In this document: positions 18,585 to 30,246 of the stretch, one piece after another | Layout of the letters: every line of letters starts with the position of its first letter | Position numbering within the stretch: position 1 is the stretch's first letter | Source of the DNA: Prochlorococcus sp. AG-347-J06 | GTDB lineage: Bacteria; Cyanobacteriota; Cyanobacteriia; PCC-6307; Cyanobiaceae | Direction: 5' to 3' | NCBI GenBank assembly: GCA_003281525.1 | Contig: QCBT01000002.1 | Location: 62,001-126,000, forward strand | DNA length: 64,000 bases | Program-made: the position numbers and the translations under genes | The notes under the pieces: generated by a model | Database searches by the model: none | What the model was told of the DNA's origin: nothing | What the model saw: the letters and a program-made list of their open reading frames with translations, nothing else

Positions 18585-19475
18585 TTAATTAAGACTAACT
18601 TGTTGATAACAGAACCAAAGCCATTGTTGAAAAAGCAAATTCCTATGAGACCTCCAAGCTGTTTTTGAACCATTTGGATCAAAATTTTTAGGAGGAGGAA
18701 CATCTCCCTTTTCTTTGTCTCTTTCAATTTCACTAATAATTCTATGCACCGTATATTCAGGATGACCTAAATGCATAAGTTGTTTTTGATCATTAGATTC
18801 AAATATTGTATATCCAACGTTTTCTCCATAAGCCAACAAATTCAATTTACCTTCTTTTTGGGCTTTCTCCATTTCCAAATCAGGTAATCCAGCAAATCTA
18901 CTTTGAGGACAAATAAATTCATCATCTTGTGTACCCATCAAAGGGTGTCCAGGAACAAGACTTCTTAAAGGGAATACCCCAAATAATTTCCTATCAAAAA
19001 CTTTCTTATCGACCCCTGCCAAATAAGCCAGTGCAAAGCCAGCCCAACATAATCCAAGAGTACTCGCACAAGAATTTCTGGCTTCATTTACAATTTTCAC
19101 AAATTCGTCCCAATACTTAACCTCCTCAAAGGCTAGGTGTTCAATAGGGGCTCCAGTAATAATGATTCCATCTAACGGTTCTGGATTATTTGCTTCTTCC
19201 CAAGTAATGTATAGATTATTCAGATGATTTAGATCCCATGTTTTATAAGAGTGAGTTTTAAGCTTTATCCAAACTGGCTCAATTTGAAGGGGAGATAAAC
19301 CAAGTGGATGTAGCAAGTTAAATTCATACTGCTTGCCTAGAGGCATGATATTTAAAATGCCAATCCTAAGAGGACGTATATCCTGTCTTTTTGCCAATTC
19401 TGGTTCGATCCAAGATATATGATTTTTCTCAACATCACTAATCTTGTGATAGTTACTAGGAATTATTAAAGCCAA
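18585..19475 (-). CDS. metA: MetA-family homoserine O-acyltransferase (predicted acetyl specificity)
   Basis: RPLRIGILNIMPLGKQYEFNLLHPLG...ITGAPIEHLAFEEVKYW...LGLCWAG. Confidence 0.92.
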   Translation of the reverse strand: MALIIPSNYHKISDVEKNHISWIEPELAKRQDIRPLRIGILNIMPLGKQYEFNLLHPLGLSPLQIEPVWIKLKTHSYKTWDLNHLNNLYITWEEANNPEPLDGIIITGAPIEHLAFEEVKYWDEFVKIVNEARNSCASTLGLCWAGFALAYLAGVDKKVFDRKLFGVFPLRSLVPGHPLMGTQDDEFICPQSRFAGLPDLEMEKAQKEGKLNLLAYGENVGYTIFESNDQKQLMHLGHPEYTVHRIISEIERDKEKGDVPPPKNFDPNGSKTAWRSHRNLLFQQWLWFCYQQVSLN

Positions 19476-19488
19476 TAAATCTCCTTTC

Positions 19489-20832
<1,344 letters not shown>

Positions 20833-20888
20833 CTATTATCTATTTAACTTAGAAAAGTCCAAAAAAAAAACAAAAAAAAGATAAATAT

Positions 20889-21590
20889 TTATAAATCCTT
20901 TTTTAATGAGGGGTAATTATCATTCATATATTTACTCAAATCCTCTTTTATCGCAGATCTGAGTTTCTCAATATTTGCAGATTCAATTATTGGAAAAGTT
21001 TTATTAGCCTCAGGATCTTTTTCAGTAATTGATTTCCAATTCTTACCAACATCTTTTTCAGAGTTGTTTAAAACTTCATCAAAGTTGAAAACCTTGTCAT
21101 TACTTTTAGCATCAAATTCGCTAAAAGCTTTATTTATAAGCTCTTTTCTATTTTCGAATAGATTCTTAGCTTTTAAAGTATCTGGAAGACCCATAACTGG
21201 CTGTAATTCCTTAAGAAGTTTTATTTCCTCTTCAATTAAGAGTGTCCAAACACCATATTTATTTTTTGGAAGATTAGAATTACTAAAAATATTAATTTCA
21301 TCGAGGTAAAAATTTAACCATAGATAATAAGATTTTTCTTCAATAGTTTTTTTAACGGATATCTTTTTATTTTGGATCTTTGGGAGTAACTTTTCTGCCT
21401 TCTTTAAAAACTGTCTGTCTTCTCTTTCTAAATTTATTAATCCCCATCTTTGACTGTAGTCCCATAAATCTTCGTATCTTGTTAAGTCTTCTTGATTCCA
21501 ACCAAGAGCTTTAAGTTCATGAGAACGATGAGTTAATTCCTTTTTCAAAAAAAACCTTTTAAACCATAATAATTCTAACCCTGCAATCAA
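20889..21590 (-). CDS. Hypothetical protein
   Basis: Intact 233-aa ORF with coding-like composition. Confidence 0.6.
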   Translation of the reverse strand: MIAGLELLWFKRFFLKKELTHRSHELKALGWNQEDLTRYEDLWDYSQRWGLINLEREDRQFLKKAEKLLPKIQNKKISVKKTIEEKSYYLWLNFYLDEINIFSNSNLPKNKYGVWTLLIEEEIKLLKELQPVMGLPDTLKAKNLFENRKELINKAFSEFDAKSNDKVFNFDEVLNNSEKDVGKNWKSITEKDPEANKTFPIIESANIEKLRSAIKEDLSKYMNDNYPSLKKDL

Positions 21591-21640
21591 GATTAGTAAA
21601 TAAATTAAGAACTTTGCTTTCTAGCAAATTAGAAAAATAA

Positions 21641-23149
21641 TCAATTATTAAAATATTTATTAATAATTTTCAGTACATTGATATAACTAGGATTTTTTTT
21701 AGAAATTTGATTACTATATTTATATGTTTTAAGGGCGTTTTGCTCTTTGTCAATAAATAATTTCTTATAAAAGTTTTCAATATCATCAAAAAGATAATCT
21801 CCTTTTAATTTTTCATTTAGTTCGAAAGATAATTCAGATTTCACAGATTCTTGGCAAAAATTAGTGATTTCTTCTGAACTAATTAAAACCTTATAAATTT
21901 CTTTTTTTTCTTCTGAATTAGCATTAAAGCATAAATAAATCAGATTAATCATTGAACAATTGTTATTTTTAATTTCGAATTCTTTATAAATGTCTGGCCA
22001 AAATTTTAAAGATTTTAGACCTTCTAAACCTCCTTGACTGAGAGAGTATTTATTACACCAATTTACAAATTCTGAGACATCTTTTGGACATCTGTTGAGT
22101 TGCAAAAGCATATCTGATAAAACTTGTCCTGCTTGAAAATTCCGTGTTGGTTTTCCTTCAGTTGGTAGAGTCATACTCCCTAAGACATCAGCCTTAACGG
22201 CATTTAATTGAGAAAAAGTATAATCTCCTTTTTCACAAAATTTATCATTAATTATTTCCCTTGCACTAATTATTTCTTCACCATAACCAAGTTCTTTTAA
22301 TGAAAGATATTTATTCTCTAATTTATTTTCTTTTCTAACTTTTATTGATACTGATGCGGCCTGATCTAAACATTGAGTTAACAAAATTGTATTAATGGTA
22401 GGAAGCATTCCTGGCTTATCGGAATGAAAGTTATTTACAAAACCTGTAAATATTGATGAGATATTTTTTATTGATTTTATATATTGACATTCAATATTGT
22501 GAACTCCAGGAGAAACTTGAATTTTCGGTGATAATTGATTCAAAATGCGTGCACCTATTAATGCTGTTAGTGCATCAGGATGGCAGAAATTTGCAGTAAA
22601 ACTATCATTAGGATTTCGTAAAGCTCCGTGACGATGAAATCCTGTAAAAAAAGCTAAATTTGGATATTTATTACAAAGAATAAAAGGGGTTTTATTTTTA
22701 TTATCAATACAAAAAGAACCGACTAGACAGCCAAGAACCACATTTTCTCTTTTTAAATTTTTTCTGAGTTCTAAAGCATTTTTAACATCATCTTGTATGT
22801 GATTACTATTTGAAGCAAGAATAACCATCTCACATTTCAAGAGAAGATCTTTTAGATCAAAAGACTTTATTTTTCCCTCTGAAGAATAATTTCCCATTCT
22901 CTTAATCTTTTCAATAATCTCATTATCCATATCAGAAATAACATCATTTGAGAAAGCACCTAACAAATCTCTATCTTCCCTAGGAGCCAAGAGAATATTA
23001 TTTGATTTTCCATGCATAGCACAGTTGTATGCTAGTGATGCAGGATATAAACCAACACTGTAAAATCCAACTTTGCTATTCTCTATATCTTCAATCAATG
23101 AATAAAAATATTTTTCATCTTTGATGTTTTCTACGAAATTATTCTTCAT
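21641..23149 (-). CDS. Hypothetical protein with Rossmann-like dehydrogenase N-terminus
   Basis: KVGFYSVGLYPASLAYNCAMHGKSNNILLAPR; GKPTRNFQAGQVLSDML; distant 6PGDH/G3PDH-like layout. Confidence 0.45.
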   Translation of the reverse strand: MKNNFVENIKDEKYFYSLIEDIENSKVGFYSVGLYPASLAYNCAMHGKSNNILLAPREDRDLLGAFSNDVISDMDNEIIEKIKRMGNYSSEGKIKSFDLKDLLLKCEMVILASNSNHIQDDVKNALELRKNLKRENVVLGCLVGSFCIDNKNKTPFILCNKYPNLAFFTGFHRHGALRNPNDSFTANFCHPDALTALIGARILNQLSPKIQVSPGVHNIECQYIKSIKNISSIFTGFVNNFHSDKPGMLPTINTILLTQCLDQAASVSIKVRKENKLENKYLSLKELGYGEEIISAREIINDKFCEKGDYTFSQLNAVKADVLGSMTLPTEGKPTRNFQAGQVLSDMLLQLNRCPKDVSEFVNWCNKYSLSQGGLEGLKSLKFWPDIYKEFEIKNNNCSMINLIYLCFNANSEEKKEIYKVLISSEEITNFCQESVKSELSFELNEKLKGDYLFDDIENFYKKLFIDKEQNALKTYKYSNQISKKNPSYINVLKIINKYFNN

Positions 23150-23309
23150 TTTTGGAAACTCTTGATAATTTTTTTAATTTCTTACCCATACCAACATTTT
23201 TCTACATTAAAGCAATTTTTGACCATAGCAAATTATTTATTGAAAATATTGAGTTTTTTAATTTATAATTTCTGAGAAAGTAGAAATTAAAAGAAAAATA
23301 ATTATAAAT

Positions 23310-24530
23310 ATGGAATATATGGCTAGTAATTTAAATGAACAAAAACAATTAATTTCTTCTAAAAATATCTTATTTATTCAAGACATTGACGGAGTTTGTA
23401 TCCCTTTAGTTAAAGATCCAATGACTAGAGAATTAGAATCAAAATATATCTATGCAGTAAAAGAATTTGGCGAGGAATTCTTTGTATTAACTTGCGGGGA
23501 ACATGAAGGTCCAAGAGGAGTTAACAGAATAATAGAGAGGAGTTTAAGGAGCACTACTGAGCCTAAAAACAAAGAACTATATTTAAGAGGTTTAGCTGCC
23601 TGTGGAGTAGAGTATCAAGACAACAATGGTGAAATAAGTTTTGAAGGAGTCTCAGAAAAAGAACTAAATTTTTTATCAAAAGTACCTAGTTTAATAAGAC
23701 CAAAATTTAATTTCATAGTTAAGAATATTTTTCCTGAACTTAGCCAAGAAGATATCAATTTTCACGCGGTAAAATCAATTTGTGAAACACGATTCTCGCC
23801 AACGATAAATTTCAATAGTCTATTTGATTTAGTTCATGAAGATTCTGATAAAAGAAAGCTTATTCAAATTAGTTTTGAAAAAATGATGAATGAAATCATT
23901 TTAAAAGCCGAATCTGAAGGCCTCAAAAACTCATTTTTCCTTCATATTTCACCAAATTTAGGTAATAAAAATGGTAGAGAAACAATTAAACTTTCTTCTC
24001 AAGATGATATTGGATCAACAGACATACAATTACTTATTAAAGGAGCAGTTAAAGATTCTGGAGTTTTATTTCTTTTAAATAAATTTATTGAAGATAAAAC
24101 TGGTAAAGCTCCTTTTGGAAGAGATTTTAATTTTAGAAACTCTCCAAATTCTGTTACGGAAAAAATTGATTTATGCAAAAGAACTATTCAAAAAGAAGAT
24201 ATGCCTTTGATTGTTGGAGTTGGTGACACAGTCACATCAAAAAAAAATAATGATGAAAAAAGTTATTCAAGAGGAGGAAGTGACAGGTCATTTCTAGAAT
24301 TAATACAAATATTAGGTAATGAATATGGGATTAAGAATAAAATAATTTTTGTAGATAGTAGTTCTGGTGAAGTTGAAAGACCCTCTACAAAAAAAACTGG
24401 TTTAATAGGTATAAGTGATGTTCATGACAATTTAAAATTTGACATAGTTTTTAAAAATGGTCCCAAAGAATACATAAGTTGGTTTATTGAACTTGCTAGT
24501 AAGAGATCAAACTTTAAAAAAAATAGTTGA
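23310..24530 (+). CDS. stpA: Glucosylglycerol-3-phosphate phosphatase-like protein
   Basis: NILFIQDIDGVCIPLVKDPMTRELESKYI...EEFFVLTCGEHEGPRGVNRIIE. Confidence 0.8.
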   Translation: MEYMASNLNEQKQLISSKNILFIQDIDGVCIPLVKDPMTRELESKYIYAVKEFGEEFFVLTCGEHEGPRGVNRIIERSLRSTTEPKNKELYLRGLAACGVEYQDNNGEISFEGVSEKELNFLSKVPSLIRPKFNFIVKNIFPELSQEDINFHAVKSICETRFSPTINFNSLFDLVHEDSDKRKLIQISFEKMMNEIILKAESEGLKNSFFLHISPNLGNKNGRETIKLSSQDDIGSTDIQLLIKGAVKDSGVLFLLNKFIEDKTGKAPFGRDFNFRNSPNSVTEKIDLCKRTIQKEDMPLIVGVGDTVTSKKNNDEKSYSRGGSDRSFLELIQILGNEYGIKNKIIFVDSSSGEVERPSTKKTGLIGISDVHDNLKFDIVFKNGPKEYISWFIELASKRSNFKKNS

Positions 24531-24570
24531 CTTTTAAATTTTCGAATGACAATTTATAAATAATAGATTT

Positions 24571-25503
24571 ATGAAAGAAAAATTCCCCCCAATATATAAA
24601 GAACCTATAGAAACATTGCAAATTAACATAGGTTATAAATGCAATCAGGCTTGCAAGCATTGTCATGTCGATTCGAGTCCCATAAGGACTGAAAAGATGT
24701 CCAGTGAAATGATATCTCTTATTCCAAAGATAATTGAAAAATACAAAATCAAGACTTTAGATATTACAGGTGGTGCGCCGGAACTTCACCCAGAATTTAA
24801 AAACCTAATAACCAGTTTGAGCACTAAACAAATTGATATTATTGACAGGTGCAATTTGACAATTTTCTTTGAAGAAGGTTATGAAGATCTTCCTCAATTT
24901 CTTGCAAAGAATAAAGTGATAGTTACTGCTTCGCTACCGTGTTATGAAAAAAATAATGTTGATTTTCAAAGGGGTTTTGGGGTTTTTGAAAAAAGTATTA
25001 ATGCCATAAAAATTCTTAATGATTTAGGCTATGGGAAAAAAGAAAATGGATTACAATTAAACCTTGTTTACAATCCTGTAAGCCCAATTCTTCCTCCTTC
25101 TCAGGAAATATTGGAGAAGGATTATAAAAAAATACTATTCGAAAAATACAATATTGTTTTTAATAATTTATACACAATAACTAATATGCCGATAAATAGA
25201 TATGAAGAATCTCTTAGAAGAGAAGGGAAACTAGAGACTTATTACAAATTACTAAAAGAAAATTTTAATGAAAAGAATTTAGAAAATCTTATGTGTAAAA
25301 AGACAATTAGCGTAAATTGGTTAGGAGAAATTTATGATTGTGACTTTAACCAACAAATAAATTTCCGAGAGGATAAAGGACCAAAGACACTTTTTGATCT
25401 ATTGGATGAATCATTTACTTTTGACTACGGGGTAGCGGTAAAAGAACATTGTTTTGCTTGCACTGCAGGGGCTGGGTCAAGTTGTGGAGGGTCTTTAAGT
25501 TAA
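24571..25503 (+). CDS. arsS: Arsenosugar biosynthesis-type radical SAM protein (ArsS family)
   Basis: NIGYKCNQACKHCHVDSSP (CxxxCxxC), DITGGAPELHPEF, C-terminal CFACTAGAGSSCGG. Confidence 0.88.
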   Translation: MKEKFPPIYKEPIETLQINIGYKCNQACKHCHVDSSPIRTEKMSSEMISLIPKIIEKYKIKTLDITGGAPELHPEFKNLITSLSTKQIDIIDRCNLTIFFEEGYEDLPQFLAKNKVIVTASLPCYEKNNVDFQRGFGVFEKSINAIKILNDLGYGKKENGLQLNLVYNPVSPILPPSQEILEKDYKKILFEKYNIVFNNLYTITNMPINRYEESLRREGKLETYYKLLKENFNEKNLENLMCKKTISVNWLGEIYDCDFNQQINFREDKGPKTLFDLLDESFTFDYGVAVKEHCFACTAGAGSSCGGSLS

Positions 25504-25509
25504 AACCTA

Positions 25510-25962
25510 CTAAATGCAATTAGGACAAATAGCTCTTACATTTAAAGAGGATTCAATTAGTTTAAAACCATTAACTTTTGCTGCAACTTTGCCTGCTTCT
25601 AAAACTTCTTCATTTTCGAATTCTTCTGTTCTTCCACACCTAATACAAATCAAATGATGATGGTCCGGTGTGTCGTTACTAAGCAATTCATATCTGTGTC
25701 CACCCTCACTGAGTTCTAATTCATGAAGCAAACCCATTTGTACTAAAAGTCTTAAAGTTCTATAAATTGTTGCTAGTGAAACTTTGGAGCTTGTTTTAAC
25801 TAACTTTTCATGAACCTCTTCAGCACTAAGATGCTTCCCAGAGCCAATATTTTCAAATAAATTAAGAACTTTTAGCCTCTGAGGAGTTAACCTCTTCCCA
25901 TCTTTATGTAATCCATCACCAAGAGGAGATGTGATGACTTTGTATTGAGAGGATAATGACAA
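25510..25962 (-). CDS. Fur-family transcriptional regulator
   Basis: RLTPQRLKVLNLF...VSLATIYRTLRLLVQMGLLHEL...HHHLICIRCGRTEEFE. Confidence 0.92.
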   Translation of the reverse strand: MSLSSQYKVITSPLGDGLHKDGKRLTPQRLKVLNLFENIGSGKHLSAEEVHEKLVKTSSKVSLATIYRTLRLLVQMGLLHELELSEGGHRYELLSNDTPDHHHLICIRCGRTEEFENEEVLEAGKVAAKVNGFKLIESSLNVRAICPNCI

Positions 25963-26081
25963 AATTAACCCATGGCTATTCTCAATAATAACTCTAGATG
26001 AGAGTAAAACAACTTATTGATTTAAAATGTTTACTAAAGTTCTTCAAAATATTATGTTGAATGTATCTTTATATATAAATA

Positions 26082-26648
26082 ATGAATGCTCAAGAAATCT
26101 CTTCTGATAAATTATCATCGAAAGTAAACGCCTTGATAATTATTGATATTCAGGAAAAAATAATAAGGCCAATTTTTAATAAGGATTCAATAATCAAAAA
26201 CATTAAAAAGCTAATAAATGCTTACCAAATTTTAGAAGAAAACATATTTATATCTGAACAGAATCCACTCAAATTGGGAGAAACGATCCCTGAATTATTA
26301 CCCAAAGCTCGATTTAAAAAGATTGAAAAGATGGTATTTAGCTTAGCTAATATAAAAGATTTTTTAAATGAACTTAAAAATAAGAAAATCAGTAATTTGA
26401 TAGTTTGTGGGATCGAAACGCATATTTGTATTCAACAAACTGCCTTAGATTGTTTACAAAAAGGATTTGAAGTTATTCTCATATCAGATGCCATGGGAAG
26501 TCGAAATAGAGTAGATCATGAAATAGCATTACAAAGAATGAATCAGAGTGGGGCGATCTTAACAACAACTGAATCAATAATTTTTGAATTATGCAAAACT
26601 GCGGATAGAAAAGAATTTAAAGAAATTAGAAACATAATAATGAGTTAA
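26082..26648 (+). CDS. Isochorismatase-family hydrolase
   Basis: ALIIIDIQEKI...NLIVCGIETHICIQQTALD. Confidence 0.88.
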   Translation: MNAQEISSDKLSSKVNALIIIDIQEKIIRPIFNKDSIIKNIKKLINAYQILEENIFISEQNPLKLGETIPELLPKARFKKIEKMVFSLANIKDFLNELKNKKISNLIVCGIETHICIQQTALDCLQKGFEVILISDAMGSRNRVDHEIALQRMNQSGAILTTTESIIFELCKTADRKEFKEIRNIIMS

Positions 26649-26720
26649 AGAAAAATAAAGACTGGTTTGTTGTTTAGAGATAATTTAAAATTTTGTTAGA
26701 GATAAATTTTTAGGGTTTAT

Positions 26721-27758
26721 TTGAATATGAAATTAGTTACTGAAAACTTCCTTCTGGCAATATCTATTTTTTTTATTGGAATTTTATTGTCGATAATAAT
26801 TTCTAAACTTTTAAAAATATTCTTCAAAAAGATCTCCAAACGTACAAAAACAAATTTTGATGATTTTATTTTTGAGGTCATCTCTGGAATTATTAAACCA
26901 ATAGGTTTTCTCCTCTCATTTTATTTTTCAATTGACTATTTTTTTGCTGATGAAATAACTTTTATCTCTTTATTATTAAATATTCTGAAATTATTTATAT
27001 TGATAATAATTATAAAAGCTCTCAACAAAGTTTTAATAAGATCTTTAACAGAATCGACATCGAAAATTAATGATTCCTCAATCAGTTCAATGATATCTTC
27101 ACTTACTCCTTTAATAAAAGCATTAACATGGACTATTGGTTCTATCTTTTTCTTACAAAATATAGGTGTTCAAATGACTGCTATTTGGGCCCTACTCAGT
27201 GCAGGGGGTATTGGGGCAGGATTAGCTTTGAAAGATCCAGTTCAGGAGTTTTTTGAATACATAACGATTTTGCTTGATAAACCTTTTCAAAAAGGTGAGT
27301 TTATAAAATCTGATGGCGTCCTTGGAATGGTTGAGAGGGTCGGAGTAAGATCCTCAAGGATAAGAAGTATCAATGGAGAAGTAATAGTAATGAGCAACAG
27401 CGCTCTTACAAATGGAATAATTTCAAATTACGCACAAATGGAAAAAAGAAGGTTAGTGCATAAATTAGGAGTTGTTTATGAAACCTCTCCAAAACTTATG
27501 AAATTGATTCCAATAATAATAAAAAAAATAGTTGAAGAGACAAAAGATGCTTCTTTTGATAGGTGTCATTTCACAGATTTTGGTGACTTCAGTCTTAATT
27601 TCGAACTTGTTTATTACATACCAACTAATAATTATCTTGCTGCAATGGAAGCTCAACAATCTATAAATTTAAAAATTATTGAGGAATTTGCTCTCAATAA
27701 TATAGAGTTTGCATTCCCAACACAAACCTTAAATATTGAAAGTAACAAAGCCAAATGA
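26721..27758 (+). CDS. MscS-family mechanosensitive channel
   Basis: ALLSAGGIGAGLALKDPVQEFFEYITILLDKPFQKGEFI...NSALTNGIISNYAQ. Confidence 0.92.
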   Translation: MNMKLVTENFLLAISIFFIGILLSIIISKLLKIFFKKISKRTKTNFDDFIFEVISGIIKPIGFLLSFYFSIDYFFADEITFISLLLNILKLFILIIIIKALNKVLIRSLTESTSKINDSSISSMISSLTPLIKALTWTIGSIFFLQNIGVQMTAIWALLSAGGIGAGLALKDPVQEFFEYITILLDKPFQKGEFIKSDGVLGMVERVGVRSSRIRSINGEVIVMSNSALTNGIISNYAQMEKRRLVHKLGVVYETSPKLMKLIPIIIKKIVEETKDASFDRCHFTDFGDFSLNFELVYYIPTNNYLAAMEAQQSINLKIIEEFALNNIEFAFPTQTLNIESNKAK

Positions 27759-28730
27759 TCTACAAATCTCTTCACTTAAAATCCAGAGTTTTGAAGCCAA
27801 CTCAGAATTATTTGCCTCATCACTAACCTTACTTTCAACTAATTTATGTTTTTTAAAAGATGTAAGTTTATTACTTAAATGAACGTAACTAATATTATTT
27901 AAATTTGAATCAAAAACAATTTCAGAAAGTATCCTACCAGCATTTTCTATACTTTCAGAAATTCCTAAAATATTTTTTGCAGCTTTAGAAAAAATTAAAT
28001 ATCCCAATAGATTAAAACGCTTACTGTATCTAAAAAAACCAAAATCATCATTTGGTATTACTAGACCAGGAGCCCAAGTAATTACAGAAATTTTACTAGA
28101 GGAAATTTTTAATTTTTTTTCAAGTTCTTTAGCAAACAAAATATTACATAACTTACTATTCTTATAAGCTTCATCAGCATTAAAATTTAAAAATTGCCCG
28201 GTTACTTTTTTTCTTAAATTAACTAGGTTATTAAGTCCCGCTTTCTTTCCTATATTGCCACCTGAACTTTTGGGGTCGTGTACATCTGATGATGTAATAA
28301 TGATTCTAGATTCTTCTTTATCTCTAATAAAATCTTTTAGGACATTTACCAAGTAAAAATGTGCAAGATGATTTACTGCAAAAGTTAGTTCTATGCCTTG
28401 TTTTGATACTTTAGGGTAAAAAGAGCCTGTATATTGCAATCCTGCATTTAAAACAAGAACATCTAAAAAAATCTTCTTACTAATAAAGTAATCTTTAATT
28501 TTTTTAATATTCTCTAGATCTGAAAGATCACAATTTTCAATAATATTTAAAAATTTACTAAGGTAATTTTTATCAAAATGTTTCTCGATTTTTCTGAGAA
28601 ATTCATTCTTTCTAAATTCATTTTTTATTACAACATATAAAATATTTTTCGTCTTAAGTAAATTAATAATGGCAAAAAAACCTATTCCTGAATTACCTCC
28701 AGTAATTAAAATATTTTTATTTTTAATCAT
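27729..28730 (-). CDS. SDR-family, protochlorophyllide-oxidoreductase-like paralogue
   Basis: ILITGGNSGIGFFA; LNAGLQYTG; AYKNSKLCNILFAKEL. Confidence 0.8.
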   Translation of the reverse strand: MIKNKNILITGGNSGIGFFAIINLLKTKNILYVVIKNEFRKNEFLRKIEKHFDKNYLSKFLNIIENCDLSDLENIKKIKDYFISKKIFLDVLVLNAGLQYTGSFYPKVSKQGIELTFAVNHLAHFYLVNVLKDFIRDKEESRIIITSSDVHDPKSSGGNIGKKAGLNNLVNLRKKVTGQFLNFNADEAYKNSKLCNILFAKELEKKLKISSSKISVITWAPGLVIPNDDFGFFRYSKRFNLLGYLIFSKAAKNILGISESIENAGRILSEIVFDSNLNNISYVHLSNKLTSFKKHKLVESKVSDEANNSELASKLWILSEEICRSFGFVTFNI

Positions 28731-28955
28731 TTAAATTCTTATATTTTTTTTTATGATAAAAAATAAATAAAGTTTTTTTTTATTTTGTAATCTTATAAAT
28801 TATTGTTAAAACACTGAAAACTTAGTCACTAGTATTTGAGTAATTTGATTATTATAAATCTACTCTCATTATAAGTATTGGATGAAAAATATAATTCTAG
28901 GCTCAGAAGTAATAATTTGTTCCATAAATTGCCTTAATCATAAGATTTATATTTA

Positions 28956-30239
28956 ATGTTAAAAGAAAATATGCCAGATGTTCTTGTTTTGGGTGCAGGG
29001 CCTGCAGGTATGGCTATTGCATCAGCTTTAGGGAAGGAAAAATTAGATGTTGAAGTGCTTTCTCCAAATGGACCAGATGAACCTTGGCCAAATACATATG
29101 GCATTTGGGGCAAAGAAGTTGATCAACTCGGTCTTCAGGATTTACTTGAATATAGATGGAAAAATACTGTAAGTTTTTTTGGGCATGGCGCTTTAGAAGA
29201 GCAGGACGACGAGAATAAAGCCACGGAACATTCATTAGATTATGGACTATTTGATAAAAAGAAACTACACAATTATTGGTTTAACGAATGCAATAAGTCT
29301 TTTATTAAATGGCATCAAGGCTTTGCAAACAAAATACATTTTGAAAAATACAAAAGTACAGTAACGACAAAAGATGGCAAAACTTACTCTGCGAGACTAG
29401 TAGTAGATGCAACAGGGTATGATCCTGTTTTTCTTAAATTAAAATCCTGTGGTCCCTTAGCAGTCCAAACTTGTTATGGGATAGTAGGTAATTTTAGTAA
29501 ACCTCCACTTAAGAAAGGGCAGTTTGTATTAATGGACTATAGAAATGACCATCTTAACGATGAGCAAAAAAAAGAACCTCCAACTTTTCTTTATGCCATG
29601 GATATGGGGGACGGGAAATATTTTCTTGAAGAGACATCTCTTGGTTTAGTAAATCCTCTAACAATGGAAAATTTAAAAGAGAGACTGGAGAAGAGGCTAT
29701 CTTATCGAAATATATCAATCACAAGCATGCAGCACGAAGAGCTTGGCTTATTTCTCCCTATGAATATGCCAATCCCAGATTTCAAACAACAAATACTTGG
29801 ATATGGTGGCGCTGCTTCAATGGTACATCCTGCATCTGGATATTTAATTGGTAATGTTTTAAGAAGAGCTCCACTTGTTGCTAAGGCAGTCTCAGAAGCA
29901 ATTAAAAACAAGAATCTAAGTACTTATCATATTGCTAGAAAAGGTTGGGAAACTTTATGGTCAAAAGAATTAATTAGAAAGAAATCACTTTACCAATTTG
30001 GATTAGAAAAACTCATGAGATTTGACGAGAAACTATTGAGAGAATTTTTTGGTAGTTTTTTCCAACTACCTAAAAATCAATGGTATGGTTTTCTAACTGA
30101 TACTCTTTCTTTAAAAGAGATAGTTTACGCGATGTGCGTAATGTTTATAAAGGCTCCATGGAGTGTAAAGAAAGGTCTTATGATTATGCATGGTAGAGAA
30201 TTTAAAATGTTACTTAGGATAATATTTCCAAACATATAG
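28956..30239 (+). CDS. crtL-e: Lycopene cyclase, probably epsilon type
   Basis: VLVLGAGPAGMAIASAL; VVDATGYDP; LGYGGAASMVHPASGYLIGNVLRRAP; near pcb, as I recall for crtL-e in Prochlorococcus MED4. Confidence 0.8.
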   Translation: MLKENMPDVLVLGAGPAGMAIASALGKEKLDVEVLSPNGPDEPWPNTYGIWGKEVDQLGLQDLLEYRWKNTVSFFGHGALEEQDDENKATEHSLDYGLFDKKKLHNYWFNECNKSFIKWHQGFANKIHFEKYKSTVTTKDGKTYSARLVVDATGYDPVFLKLKSCGPLAVQTCYGIVGNFSKPPLKKGQFVLMDYRNDHLNDEQKKEPPTFLYAMDMGDGKYFLEETSLGLVNPLTMENLKERLEKRLSYRNISITSMQHEELGLFLPMNMPIPDFKQQILGYGGAASMVHPASGYLIGNVLRRAPLVAKAVSEAIKNKNLSTYHIARKGWETLWSKELIRKKSLYQFGLEKLMRFDEKLLREFFGSFFQLPKNQWYGFLTDTLSLKEIVYAMCVMFIKAPWSVKKGLMIMHGREFKMLLRIIFPNI

Positions 30240-30246
30240 TTTAAAA

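Noticed and set aside
24660-24690. tRNA T-arm-like string (GATTCGAGTCCC)
   Set aside because: Lies inside the arsS coding sequence with no surrounding cloverleaf
25991-26005. ACTCTAGATGAGAGT inverted repeat upstream of the fur-family gene
   Set aside because: 5-bp arms only and not Fur-box-like; too weak to call
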